A stretch of DNA of 64,000 bases, taken from JADJNY01 sp046349615. GTDB lineage: Bacteria; Planctomycetota; UBA1135; GCA-002686595. The stretch lies in NCBI GenBank assembly GCA_046349615.1, contig JAXMBZ010000002.1, positions 124,001-188,000 on the forward strand, read 5' to 3'. The position numbers were made by a program, and so were the translations under genes. The notes below the pieces were generated by a model that ran no database searches, was not told where the DNA came from, and was given only the letters and a program-made list of their open reading frames with translations. This document shows positions 1 through 8,940 of the stretch, one piece after another (the first letter of the stretch is position 1; each line of letters begins with the position of its first letter).

Positions 1-29
1 CGCGGGCGAGCGTAGCGCGAAAACGAAGA

Positions 30-51
30 GAGCGGGCGCGCGGGCCCGCTC
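30..51 (-). terminator. possible terminator of the di-haem oxidoreductase gene
   Basis: An 8-bp perfect inverted repeat (arms 30-37 and 44-51, 6-base loop) lies 22 bases past the stop codon of the minus-strand gene that ends at 74. On the minus strand it is followed, after a few bases, by a short run of four T. The T-run is weak and displaced, so this is only a candidate. Confidence 0.35.
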
Positions 52-73
52 CCTTCGCTCGACGCGCTCCGCG

Positions 74-2005
74 TCAGTTGTTCACGCCGTCCTTGAAGCC
101 CGGCGCGAGAGGCGCGTGGTCCCACACGTCGGGCCAGCAGTCGCCATCCGAGTCGGCGCGGTAGGGGAGCAGCCGCCCGTACGCCGCATCGAGGTTGACG
201 CCGGCGAACGACGTGATCGCGATCCCTTGCGCGTTGACGACCGGGCCTTGGATCTGGAGCGGGACGTCGAAGAGCCACTCCGCGTCGAAGCGCTCGACTC
301 CGGTGTCCATGCCCGCGACGACGAAGTGCTGCGCGATCTGGTTGTCGCCGTCGACGTCCGCCGGGAGCGACTCGATGTCGTACAGCACGAGCTTCGAGAG
401 CATCCCGAGCACCGCGCTCCGCACCGCGGCGGGCGCGTTCACCCAGGCGTCGTGCGACGCCTGGGCCTCGCCGCCGTGGCGCAGGATCGCGTCCTCGAGC
501 GTCAGCGAGCGGCCGTCGTGGCCCCACGGGAAGCCCGAGCCGACGCCCCAGAGCATCGGCGTGCGCCACACGGTGTTCACCGTGCCGCCGAAGTCGATCT
601 CCTTGAAGCCGTCGCCGAGGTCGTGGTGCTTCAAGTCGCTGAAGAGTCCCTTCACCTCGAAGCCCGCGAAGTCGCGCACCTTCTCGTTGCCGACGACGTG
701 GTAGAGCCGGCGCAGACGGCCTTCGAGCCGCTGGTTCGTCGAGCTCCACGCGACGTCGAGGTCGATGAAGCGGCGGTCGCCCGCGTGCGTCGCGTCCTTC
801 GGCGCGAGGTCCCAGTTCGGCACGTGGCACTGCGTGCAACCGAGCGAGTGCATTCCGCGGAGGCCCGCTTGGTACTCGGCCTGCGTCCCGGCGAACGCCG
901 GACGCGGCGCGTTGAGCATGAACCACTCGCCGAGGTCGAGGTCGCCCTCGCTGATCTCGTTCAGGTAGCCGTCGCCGTCCGGGTCGTCGCGGCTGAAGCC
1001 GAACGCGTCGCCCACGAGCTTCTTGTCCGCGGGCTGGTGCGTCACCGGGAACTGGATCGCGCCGGCGAGCGTCGGTTCGCTGACGCCGTCGCCGTTCGGG
1101 TCGTTCGTCGTGCTCGGATCGCACGCTTCGAGGCCGCCGTGCGCCTTCCACGGGTCCCAGAGGAACGCGCGGTTCGTCGGGTTGATCGCGTTGCGACCGG
1201 GGCCGTGGCCCCAACCCCAGACGATCATCTCGAAGCCGTAGCCGAACGTCGCGACGCCGTCGACCTGCGTCGCGTTCGCGACCGGATGTCCCGCGGCGTC
1301 GACGTACCACACGCGGAAGATGTTGTTGAGCTGCGGCTTCCCCGTCGCGCCGTTCGTGAGGCGCGGGTTGCCGAAGTCGACGTTCGGACCGAGGCTCGAC
1401 GCGGACACGACGAGAGCGCTCGGGGCGTTCTGCGCCTCCGCGACGCTCACCCAGCCGTCGCCGTTCGCGTCGACCTGCGCGAGCATGTCGACGCGCGTCT
1501 GGAGCGCGAGCATCTCGACGATGCCGGCGCCGTAGTAGTGCGGCGAGTTGCGGCCGAAGCCGGAGTCCTTCGAGAAGTTCGCGCCGCCGCCGGGGTTGCC
1601 GGGCGGGAGGTTGTGACAACCGACGCAGCTCACCTGGTCGTTCGAGGTGATCTTCGCCGTCGTGCCGTCGGAGAGCTTCCCGCTGAGCCCCGCGATCGAC
1701 GCGTCGAACACGCCGTCGGTCCTCCGGAACTGGAGGAAGTTCAGGTTGCGCCCGAGCTGGTACGCGAGGAAGGGATCGCGCCGGACCAGGTAGGCCGTCC
1801 CGCCGAGGAGGTTCGGGTCCGTGGTGTGCACGGCGCGGACGCGGCGATCCTTGATCGAGCGGCCGCTGACGTCGACGGCGGCGTTTCCGGAGCCGAACGT
1901 CGCCGGGCGCTCGGCGAACTGGGCGTGGACGGAGGAGGCGAGAGCGAGGCACGCGAAGGCGGCCCAAGTGCTCGCGCGCGGCGCGGCGACGAAGGTGCGG
2001 ATCAT
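74..2005 (-). CDS. secreted di-haem cytochrome c oxidoreductase (DHOR / putative peroxidase family)
   Basis: Predicted exported di-haem c-type cytochrome of 643 residues. The start was set at the ATG at 2005 because a signal peptide follows at once (hydrophobic stretch at residues 13-27, cleavage likely after VHA). Two CxxCH haem-binding motifs are visible, at residues 127-131 (CVGCH) and 390-394 (CTQCH). A late segment WRTPMLWGVGSG followed by HDGRSLTLEDAILRHGGEA is the characteristic end of the di-haem oxidoreductase family, whose members resemble MauG and bacterial peroxidases. The last residues are rich in Asp and Gly (DSDGDCWPD), as in calcium-binding type-3 repeats. It probably transfers electrons in the periplasm, but the substrate cannot be read from sequence. 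It is divergent from the transporter gene that starts at 2244. Confidence 0.85.
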   Translation of the reverse strand: MIRTFVAAPRASTWAAFACLALASSVHAQFAERPATFGSGNAAVDVSGRSIKDRRVRAVHTTDPNLLGGTAYLVRRDPFLAYQLGRNLNFLQFRRTDGVFDASIAGLSGKLSDGTTAKITSNDQVSCVGCHNLPPGNPGGGANFSKDSGFGRNSPHYYGAGIVEMLALQTRVDMLAQVDANGDGWVSVAEAQNAPSALVVSASSLGPNVDFGNPRLTNGATGKPQLNNIFRVWYVDAAGHPVANATQVDGVATFGYGFEMIVWGWGHGPGRNAINPTNRAFLWDPWKAHGGLEACDPSTTNDPNGDGVSEPTLAGAIQFPVTHQPADKKLVGDAFGFSRDDPDGDGYLNEISEGDLDLGEWFMLNAPRPAFAGTQAEYQAGLRGMHSLGCTQCHVPNWDLAPKDATHAGDRRFIDLDVAWSSTNQRLEGRLRRLYHVVGNEKVRDFAGFEVKGLFSDLKHHDLGDGFKEIDFGGTVNTVWRTPMLWGVGSGFPWGHDGRSLTLEDAILRHGGEAQASHDAWVNAPAAVRSAVLGMLSKLVLYDIESLPADVDGDNQIAQHFVVAGMDTGVERFDAEWLFDVPLQIQGPVVNAQGIAITSFAGVNLDAAYGRLLPYRADSDGDCWPDVWDHAPLAPGFKDGVNN

Positions 2006-2243
2006 GACGACTCCGTGGAGTCCGGCAGGGGTGCGGCTCGAGCGGCGCCCGACGATCGAGTGCGCGCTCGATCCGCGGCGGGTGCGGTTCCGCCGCGGGA
2101 AAGGCTGGAGGAAGTCTACCCCTGCGAGGCGGATTCGGGGGGCGCGGGGTGCGCCGAGCCGTGAGGGACGCCGAACGCAGGCCCTGCGATGGGCCGGCGC
2201 GTCGGCCGTTGCCCCCGGAGCGCCCCTTTGGCACCGTTCCCGG

Positions 2244-3146
2244 ATGCTCCCTCGCTCGCGGGCCCGTTTCGAGCTGGTCGCCGCCGCGGCCCTGTTCTCG
2301 ACGGGGGGCGCGGCGATCAAGGCCTGCCACGTCTCCGGCTGGCAGGTCGGCGGGGGGCGCTCCGCGATCGCGGTCGTCGCCTTCTGGCTCCTCGTGCGCG
2401 AAGCGCGCCGCGTCCCGTCGCCGAGGGAGCTCCTCGTGGCGTGCGCGTACGGCGCGTGCCTCGTCAGCTTCGTGCTGGCGAACAAGCTCACCACCGCCGC
2501 CGACGCGATCTTCCTCCAGGCCGCGGCGCCCCTCTACATCCTGCTCCTCGCTCCGTTCCTGCTCGGTGAGAGGAACTCGAAGCGCGAGCTCGTGTTCATG
2601 GCCGTGCTCGCGCTCGGACTCGCGCTCTTCTTCGTCGAGCAGCTCATCGGTGGGAGCACCGCGTCCGCGCAAGCGACGGCGCCCGATCCCTGGCTCGGTC
2701 GCTGGGTCGGGCTCGCCTCGGGCGTCGCGTGGGCGTTGACGATGATCGGTCTGCGCTGGCTCTCCGCGCGCGGCGCGCGGCCCGGGAGCAGCGCGAGCGC
2801 GGTCCTGCTCGGGAACGCGATCGCCGCGCTCGTGTGTCTCCCGTTCGCGCTCCCGATCGGAATGCCCGAGACGCGGGACGTCCTCCTGCTCGTGTTCCTC
2901 GGCGTGTTCCAGATCGCGGTCGCCTACCGCTTCGTCACCCGCGCGATGCGCGAAATCCCGGCGTTCGAGGCCGCGGTGCTGTTGCTCGTCGAGCCGGCCT
3001 TCAGTCCGCTCTGGGCGTGGCTCGTCCACGGCGAGCGGCCGAGCGCGTGGACGTTCGCGGGCGGGGCGGTGATCGTCGGTGCGACGATCGTGAAGACGTG
3101 GCTCGACGCGCGCGTCCCGACGGCGAACGTCGCGAGTGCGAGCTGA
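2244..3146 (+). CDS. EamA/DMT-family membrane transporter
   Basis: A 300-residue integral membrane protein with about ten hydrophobic helices arranged as two halves of five, the layout of EamA (drug/metabolite transporter) proteins. The first half begins FELVAAAALFSTGGAAIKA and the second near residue 150 (WVGLASGVAWALTMIGLRW). The end of the second half, with PLWAWLVHGERPSAWTFAGG, is the typical EamA signature in which a conserved Glu and Pro/Ala precede the last helix. The start at 2244 places the first helix near the N-terminus; longer upstream reading adds only charged low-complexity sequence. The substrate is unknown; family members export amino acids, nucleosides or drugs. It converges with the metallophosphatase gene, leaving only 30 bases between stops. 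Confidence 0.85.
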   Translation: MLPRSRARFELVAAAALFSTGGAAIKACHVSGWQVGGGRSAIAVVAFWLLVREARRVPSPRELLVACAYGACLVSFVLANKLTTAADAIFLQAAAPLYILLLAPFLLGERNSKRELVFMAVLALGLALFFVEQLIGGSTASAQATAPDPWLGRWVGLASGVAWALTMIGLRWLSARGARPGSSASAVLLGNAIAALVCLPFALPIGMPETRDVLLLVFLGVFQIAVAYRFVTRAMREIPAFEAAVLLLVEPAFSPLWAWLVHGERPSAWTFAGGAVIVGATIVKTWLDARVPTANVASAS

Positions 3147-3176
3147 CGCAGTGCGCTCCGTCTCGACTCGCGCGCT

Positions 3177-5114
3177 TCAGAGCCCTTCGAGCTCGAGATC
3201 GAACGAGAGGTCGTCGCTCTGCGCGTCGAACTGGTGCACTTCGACCGCGATCACGTTCGTGCCCGGCACGAGCAGGCGCGCGTCGAGGAACGTTCTCGCG
3301 TCGTCGTTCTCGCTCGGCGCGACGCGGTCGTAGCCCGCGGTCGTGGCGCTCGTCGACGCGCGCACGAGGTCGTCGCGGTAGGCCTCGCGCCCGTTGATCC
3401 AGACGACGGCGCCGTCGTCGCGCTGCAGAGCGAGACGCAGCGCGTGGATCGACGCGGGGTTCGCGACCTGGAAGGTCGAGCGGAACCACGTCGTGATCGG
3501 CTTCGCGAGCGGGTTCGGGCCGAAGCTCACGACCGTCTGCTCGTCGCCGTCGCCGTACCCGAGCGGGGCGGGGCCGCTCGACCACGTCGAGTCGTCGTAC
3601 CCCGCGAGCGTCCACGTGGATCCGGGATCGATGCCCGTGTCGCGATAGCGCCAGGCTGCGCCGCGCGGGACGAGCACGCTCGCGCGCGTCATCGCGGTGA
3701 GGCGCAGGTCGAAGGAGACGTCCGTGCTCGTCGCGCTCGCCTGGTGGACCTCGACGGCGAGCGCGTTCGTGCCCGCGACGAGGAACGACGTGGGGAGGTC
3801 GTAGGGGTGCTCCAAGTTCTCGTCCGCGTTCGCCGCGGAGAGCGCGAACGTCGTCGCGCTCGCATTCGCGGCGAGGTTGTCGCGCAGCACTTCGTGGCCG
3901 TTCAGGTAGACCGCGGCGCCGTCGTCGCGCACGAGCTCGAGCCGCAGCGCGCGCACGCTCGCCGGGCTCGCGAGCTGGAAGGTCGTGCGGAAGTAGCTCG
4001 TGACGAAGTGGTTCGTCGACGGACCGCCCTGGATCACCGTCGCTTCGTCGCCGTCTCCGTAGCCGAGCTCCGCGGGACCGCTCGCCCACGTGCTGTCGTC
4101 GAAGGTGGGGGCGCGCCATGCGGTGCCGAGATTCGATCCGTTGTCGAGGAAGCGCCACGTCGCGCCCCGCGGGACGAGCACGAGCTCCGGTTCGTCGACG
4201 GGCGCGCTCGGGAGCGTGAACTGATCGATCTGCGTGCCGACGAGGTCGAGGAAGCGGAAGGTGCACGCCTCGGCGTCGGCCTCGACGAGCATCGCGCCGA
4301 ACTCCGCGTCGAAGCGCGCGTCGCTCCCGCCGACGAGGAGCGGGCGGAAGTCGTAGCGCGTGTTCCCGCCGAGGCCGTTCACGAAGTACGGGAAGCCGTC
4401 GCGCACGATGCGCTCGTAGTCGTGGTCGTGCCCCGCGAGCACGGCCGAGGCGCCCCACGCGCGGAACGGCCACTGCAGGTCCCACGTGTTGCCGTGGACG
4501 GCGGACGAGTAGGGCGGGTGGTGGAAGTAGACGAGCTTGAACGGCGCGTTCGACGCGGCGAGCGCGCTCTGCAGCCAGAGCGCCTGGGGCGAGCTCACCG
4601 TGATGCCGTCGGGCTCGTGCGGGTCGCTGTCGACGCAGAAGAGGTGCACCGGGCCCTTGCGCACGTCGTAGTAGCGCTCGTTGCCCGGCAGCGTGAAGTA
4701 GTTCAGGTACGGCGCCGCGCCGGGCGTGCCCCAGTCGTGGTTGCCGAGCGTGGGGAAGAAGAGGTTCTTGCGCGTCGCGCTCGGGTAGGCGCCGACGTAC
4801 GGGAAGATCCAGCGCGAATAGTGCTGCCCGATGTTCGCGTCGATCGTCGTCTGCTCGCCCGCGTTGTAGTTGTTGTCGCCGAGCGTCATCACGAACGAGG
4901 CGCCGAGCCCGTCGACGAGTTGGGCGACCGCCGTCGAGTCCGGCGTGTCGACGCCGAAGTCGCCGATCACGGCGAACCGCACGTCCTGCGGCGTCGCGGC
5001 GGCGGCGGCGTGAGCTCCCGCCGGTTGCTGGGCTCCGAGGGAGCTCGCGATGCTCGGAGCGAGGGCCGCGAGAACGAGCCCACGGAGCGATCGAGCGCGG
5101 GGGGGACGGGGCAT
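3177..5114 (-). CDS. secreted metallophosphatase with two C-terminal jelly-roll-like repeats
   Basis: A 645-residue exported protein. A signal peptide at residues 1-30 is followed by a calcineurin-like metallophosphoesterase domain. Its metal-binding blocks are GDFG (51-54), GDNNY (79-83), GNHD (124-127), HHPP (about 200) and GHDHDYE (about 228), in the order seen in purple acid phosphatases and related enzymes. From about residue 312 there are two homologous units of about 165 residues. Each begins VLVPRGA-WR and contains FDDSTWASGPAELGYGDGDE or a close copy, then an RDDGA-V-(I/L)NG block. Such units occur as carbohydrate- or surface-binding beta-sandwiches in extracellular enzymes, so surface binding is an inference. 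The phosphate ester substrate is unknown. Confidence 0.85.
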   Translation of the reverse strand: MPRPPRARSLRGLVLAALAPSIASSLGAQQPAGAHAAAAATPQDVRFAVIGDFGVDTPDSTAVAQLVDGLGASFVMTLGDNNYNAGEQTTIDANIGQHYSRWIFPYVGAYPSATRKNLFFPTLGNHDWGTPGAAPYLNYFTLPGNERYYDVRKGPVHLFCVDSDPHEPDGITVSSPQALWLQSALAASNAPFKLVYFHHPPYSSAVHGNTWDLQWPFRAWGASAVLAGHDHDYERIVRDGFPYFVNGLGGNTRYDFRPLLVGGSDARFDAEFGAMLVEADAEACTFRFLDLVGTQIDQFTLPSAPVDEPELVLVPRGATWRFLDNGSNLGTAWRAPTFDDSTWASGPAELGYGDGDEATVIQGGPSTNHFVTSYFRTTFQLASPASVRALRLELVRDDGAAVYLNGHEVLRDNLAANASATTFALSAANADENLEHPYDLPTSFLVAGTNALAVEVHQASATSTDVSFDLRLTAMTRASVLVPRGAAWRYRDTGIDPGSTWTLAGYDDSTWSSGPAPLGYGDGDEQTVVSFGPNPLAKPITTWFRSTFQVANPASIHALRLALQRDDGAVVWINGREAYRDDLVRASTSATTAGYDRVAPSENDDARTFLDARLLVPGTNVIAVEVHQFDAQSDDLSFDLELEGL

Positions 5115-5243
5115 GGATGGGGTCGAGCGCGGTGAAGGGACGAGTCCAGCCTATCCGACGCGCGACGGACGCCGCCGGTTCCGCGCCGAAGTTCGCCGGA
5201 GCGCCCTTGGCCCCGCGCGCCGGCGTCCCTAGGCTCCCGCGCC

Positions 5244-5882
5244 ATGCACGAGTGGATCCACGCGTTCGTCGTCTGGGTGTTCGAGGTCGTCCGCGACGGC
5301 GGGTATTGGGGCGTCTTCCTGCTGATGGCGGCGGAGTCGTCGATCCTGCCCGTGCCGAGCGAGATCGTGATCCCCCCGGCGGCCTACTGGGCCGCCCAGG
5401 GGCGGATGAGCTACGTCGGCGTCGTCGTCGCGGGCACGCTGGGGTCGCTCTTCGGCGCGCTCGTCATGTACTACGCCTCGCGGTACCTCGGGCGGCCGCT
5501 CGTGCTGCGCTACGGCAAGTTCGTGCGCATCACGCCGGAGAAGCTCGAGAAGACGGAGCGCTTCCTCGAGCGCTATGAACGCGGCGGGATCTTCTTCGCG
5601 CGGCTCCTGCCGGTCGTGCGCCACCTGATCGGGATTCCCGCGGGGATCGTGCGGATGAACGTGGTCTCGTACTCCGCGATGACGGTGCTCGGCTCGGCGG
5701 TGTGGTGCAGCGTGCTCGCATGGTTCGGGCAGAAGGTCCTCGGCGACGAGCCGAACCTGATGAACGATCCCGAAGCGCTGAGCCGCGCGGTGAAGGGCAA
5801 CATGCACTGGATCGTGATCGGCGTCGCGGTGCTCGCGCTGCTCTACTTCGCGATGCTGCGGATGACGCAGAAGCGCGCGTGA
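5244..5882 (+). CDS. DedA-family membrane protein
   Basis: A 212-residue inner-membrane protein of the DedA / SNARE-associated (VTT) family. The N-terminal half contains AAESSILPVPSEIVIPPAA, matching the conserved E-x-PxPxE re-entrant segment. The second half contains FFARLLPVVRHLIGIPAG, matching the FxRxxPxxRxxxxxxAG motif whose arginines are essential in studied members. A final helix (WIVIGVAVLALLYFAML) precedes a short basic tail. DedA proteins are linked to undecaprenyl-phosphate or phospholipid flipping and to membrane potential maintenance; which applies here is not known. The start at 5244 places the family block directly at the N-terminus. The gene converges with hppA. Confidence 0.9.
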   Translation: MHEWIHAFVVWVFEVVRDGGYWGVFLLMAAESSILPVPSEIVIPPAAYWAAQGRMSYVGVVVAGTLGSLFGALVMYYASRYLGRPLVLRYGKFVRITPEKLEKTERFLERYERGGIFFARLLPVVRHLIGIPAGIVRMNVVSYSAMTVLGSAVWCSVLAWFGQKVLGDEPNLMNDPEALSRAVKGNMHWIVIGVAVLALLYFAMLRMTQKRA

Positions 5883-6075
5883 GCGGGGAGCGATCGCGGG
5901 CGTGATCCGCCTGCGCGGAGCTCGCGTCCCGGCCGGGGTCGGTCGCGCGGGGGCGGGCGCATGCACGCTGCCGCGGAGGGGGCGAGAGCGCGTGGTCGAT
6001 GGGGGGCTCGGTACCCGCACGGCGAGCTCGCGCTCCACCGAGCCCGTCGAACGCGCGCTTCCGAGGCCGAAACGC

Positions 6076-6103
6076 ACGCGGCCCGGGTCGCCCCGGGCCG
6101 CGT
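6076..6103 (-). terminator. probable intrinsic terminator of hppA
   Basis: A perfect 12-bp inverted repeat (arms 6076-6087 and 6092-6103) with a 4-base loop lies 24 bases beyond the hppA stop codon. On the minus strand the stem is followed within two bases by TTT. It lies between the converging dedA-like and hppA genes and could serve both. The rest of the stretch from 5883 to 6126 shows nothing else recognisable. Confidence 0.6.
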
Positions 6104-6126
6104 CGTCGATTCCGATCGAGCCAGGC

Positions 6127-8556
6127 TCAGTTCCCGCCGGACTTGATCCGCATCCCGTAGAAGGAGCGCCAGACGAAGACGCTCGAGATCACGAAGAACA
6201 CCGCAGCCAGGACGTGCGGCAGATTCGATCCCGTGCTTTCGCCCTTGTCCGTGAAGGACATCGCCACGGCGAGCTCGACGGCGAGCAGACCGAACAGCGT
6301 CGTGAACTTGATCACGGGGTTCATCGCGACCGAGCTCGTGTCCTTGAACGGGTCGCCGACCGTGTCGCCGACGACGGACGCGGCGTGGAGGGGGGTGCCC
6401 TTCGCCTTGAGCTCGACCTCGACGACCTTCTTCGCGTTGTCCCACGCGCCGCCGGCGTTCGCCATGAAGATGGCCTGGAAGAGACCGAAGAGCGCGATCG
6501 CGATCAGGTACCCGATGAAGAAGAACGGGTCGTAGAACGCGAAGGCGAGCGTCGAGAAGAACACGGTCAGGAAGATGTTGAACATCCCCTTCTGCGCGTA
6601 CTGCGTGCAGATCTCGACGACCTTCTTCGAGTCCTCGATCGAGGCTTTGTTGGTCGTGTTGAGCTTGATGTTCTTCTTGATGAACTCGACCGCGCGGTAG
6701 GCGCCGGTCGCGACGGCCTGCGTCGACGCGCCCGTGAACCAGTAGATCACCGCGCCCCCGAGGATCATGCCGAGCAGGAAGTTCGGGTTCAGCAGCGACA
6801 GGTTCTTGTAGAGCGCCGTCTCGCCGAACTTCGCCTGCAGCGCCATGATCGTCGCGAAGATCATCGTCGTCGCGCCGACCACCGCGGTGCCGATGAGCAC
6901 GGGCTTCGCCGTCGCCTTGAACGTGTTGCCGGCGCCGTCGTTCTCCTCGAGGTAGTGCTTCGCCTTCTCGAAGTCGGGCGTGAAGCCGAACTCCTTCTGG
7001 ATGCCGTTCTTGACGTCCTTCACCTCTTCGATGAGGGAGAGCTCGTAGACCGACTGCGCGTTGTCCGTCACCGGACCGTACGAGTCGACGGCGATCGTCA
7101 CGGGACCCATGCCGAGGAAGCCGAACGCCACGAGGCCGAAGGCGAAGACCGCCTCGTACCCCATGATCGAGTGCAGGCCCATGCCGCTGATCCAGGCCGC
7201 GACGGCCATCAGGATCGCGATCACGACGCCCATCCAGTACGCGCTGAAGTTGCCCGCGGTGAGGCCGGCGAGCACGTTCAGCGACGCGCCGCCTTCCTTC
7301 GAGGCTTCGACGCACTCGCGCACGTGGCCGGACTTGGGCGAGGTGAAGACCTTGACGACCTCGGGGATGATGGCACCGGCGAGCGTGCCGCACGTGATGA
7401 TCGCCGAGAGCTTCCACCAGAGCGTGGTGTCGCCGCCGAGGTCGGGGATCAGGAGCTTCGACGCGAGGAACGTGATCGCGATCGAGACGATCGAGGTCAG
7501 CCACACGAGGAACGTCAGCGGCGCCTCGAAGTCGAAGTGGTCGGCGTTGCCGTACTTCGCCTTGGCGATGACCTCGTTGATCCAGTACGAAACGGCCGAG
7601 GCGATGACCATCAGCACGCGCATCGCGAACAGCCACACGATCAGCGAGACCTGGACCGTCGGGTTCGGAACGGCGAGCAGGATGAAGCTGATCAGCGCGA
7701 CGCCCGTGACGCCGTACGTCTCGAAGCCGTCCGCCGTCGGACCGACCGAGTCGCCGGCGTTGTCGCCGGTGCAGTCCGCGATCACGCCCGGGTTGCGCGC
7801 GTCGTCTTCCTTGATGTTGAAGACGATCTTCATCAGGTCGGACCCGATGTCGGCGATCTTCGTGAAGATGCCGCCCGCGATGCGCAGCGCGGACGCACCG
7901 AGCGACTCACCGATCGCGAAGCCGAGGAAGCACTTGTACGCCATGTCGCTCGGGATGAAGAGCAACACGATCAGCATCAGGAGCAGCTCGATCGAGATGA
8001 GCAGCATCCCGATCGACATGCCCGCCTTGAGCGGGATCTGGTAGACGGCGTAGGGCTTGCCGCGCAGCGCCGCGAAGGCCGTGCGCGAATTCGCGAACGT
8101 GTTGACGCGGATGCCGAACGCGGCGACCGCGACCGAACCGGCGATGCCGATCACGGAGAAGGCGAGGATCATCAGGATCTCGCCGAACGGCTTGTGGTGG
8201 ATGCCGCCGAAGTACGCGCCGATCACCAGGGCGATGAACACCCAGAGGATCGCGATGAACTTCATCTGCGTGAACAGGTAGGTCTTGCACGTCTCGTAGA
8301 TGAGCTCGGAGACCTCGCGCATCGCGCTGTGCACGGGCAGGTTCTTGAGCTGGCCGTAGCTGACCATGCCAAAGATCAGGCCCAGGATGCAGATCACGAT
8401 CCCGCCCAGGAGGAGCTGGTGCCCGTTGACACCGAGCATCGTCACCGTGGACAGGTCGGGAAGCTTCAGGTCGAACTCGCTCGCGTGCTCGGTCGCCTGA
8501 ACGGCCGTCGGACCCGCGAGCGCGAGGAGCGCGGCGGGGAACATCGGGGGGGTCAT
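6127..8556 (-). CDS. hppA: membrane-bound proton/sodium-translocating pyrophosphatase
   Basis: Membrane pyrophosphatase of 809 residues, which couples hydrolysis of pyrophosphate to cation pumping. About 16 hydrophobic helices are present. Substrate-site acidic motifs are clear: DIGSDLMKIVFNIKEDDARN, then ADCTGDNAGDSVGPTADG, and near the C-terminus GDTVGDPFKDTSS. The position that separates K+-dependent from K+-independent enzymes falls in GN-F-S-A (N436, A439). Alanine there would suggest K+ dependence, but the flanking residues (AYWMG) differ from the usual GNTTxA block, so ion specificity is uncertain. The start at 8556 was chosen because the N-terminal helix follows directly and a GGAG lies about 11 bases upstream. 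Confidence 0.93.
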   Translation of the reverse strand: MTPPMFPAALLALAGPTAVQATEHASEFDLKLPDLSTVTMLGVNGHQLLLGGIVICILGLIFGMVSYGQLKNLPVHSAMREVSELIYETCKTYLFTQMKFIAILWVFIALVIGAYFGGIHHKPFGEILMILAFSVIGIAGSVAVAAFGIRVNTFANSRTAFAALRGKPYAVYQIPLKAGMSIGMLLISIELLLMLIVLLFIPSDMAYKCFLGFAIGESLGASALRIAGGIFTKIADIGSDLMKIVFNIKEDDARNPGVIADCTGDNAGDSVGPTADGFETYGVTGVALISFILLAVPNPTVQVSLIVWLFAMRVLMVIASAVSYWINEVIAKAKYGNADHFDFEAPLTFLVWLTSIVSIAITFLASKLLIPDLGGDTTLWWKLSAIITCGTLAGAIIPEVVKVFTSPKSGHVRECVEASKEGGASLNVLAGLTAGNFSAYWMGVVIAILMAVAAWISGMGLHSIMGYEAVFAFGLVAFGFLGMGPVTIAVDSYGPVTDNAQSVYELSLIEEVKDVKNGIQKEFGFTPDFEKAKHYLEENDGAGNTFKATAKPVLIGTAVVGATTMIFATIMALQAKFGETALYKNLSLLNPNFLLGMILGGAVIYWFTGASTQAVATGAYRAVEFIKKNIKLNTTNKASIEDSKKVVEICTQYAQKGMFNIFLTVFFSTLAFAFYDPFFFIGYLIAIALFGLFQAIFMANAGGAWDNAKKVVEVELKAKGTPLHAASVVGDTVGDPFKDTSSVAMNPVIKFTTLFGLLAVELAVAMSFTDKGESTGSNLPHVLAAVFFVISSVFVWRSFYGMRIKSGGN

Positions 8557-8940
8557 GCTGGGTTGGCTCCGTCTGTGGGCGGAAAAAGGCGCGAAGGTTC
8601 TATTCGGCCGCTCCCGGCAAGGCAAGGACGAAGTCCGGCCGGCCGGCCGGGGTGGCGGTGAAAGACCGGCCCGGGGCTCGGTCGCGGGTTCCGGAGAGGG
8701 CTCGCGGCGAGCGTCTCGAAGCGAAAGCGACGTCGATCGGAAGGACCCGCCGCTGGCGCTCTCGCCCCGCTCCGACTCGGGCGGCGGGAGGAGCGACGGC
8801 GGTGGGGGCCGCTCCGGCGCGCGGAGTCCGGGCCGGCGGGAGCGGAAACGACGGAGCCCGCGGAGCGCGACGGCCGGGAGGCGTGGAAACGACGACGGGC
8901 TCCCGTGGGAGCCCGTCGTTTCGCGACGATCGTCGTCCGC
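8557..8940. other. 384-base intergenic region
   Basis: The stretch lies between the start of hppA and the stop of the next minus-strand gene upstream. It contains the terminator hairpin at 8892-8919 and a CCGG-rich run near 8636-8655. The leader and promoter of hppA must lie here, but no convincing -35/-10 pair was found. No open frame in it looks like a gene. Confidence 0.5.
8892..8919 (-). terminator. intrinsic terminator closing the ExbBD/TonB-like cluster
   Basis: A perfect 13-bp inverted repeat (arms 8892-8904 and 8907-8919; the middle pairs must open to form a loop) lies 21 bases past the stop of the 549-residue membrane protein gene. On the minus strand it is followed by CGTTTCC, a short T-run. 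Position and stem strength fit the 3' end of the transcript that covers the upstream cluster. Confidence 0.6.

Noticed and set aside
116..2164. Long plus-strand open frame opposite the di-haem oxidoreductase
   Set aside because: Rich in Arg, Ala and Val with no domain, and antisense to a gene with two CxxCH motifs and a signal peptide. A GC-skew shadow.
5902..8661. 919-codon plus-strand frame over hppA
   Set aside because: Arg/Asp-rich translation without domains; antisense to a clear membrane pyrophosphatase.
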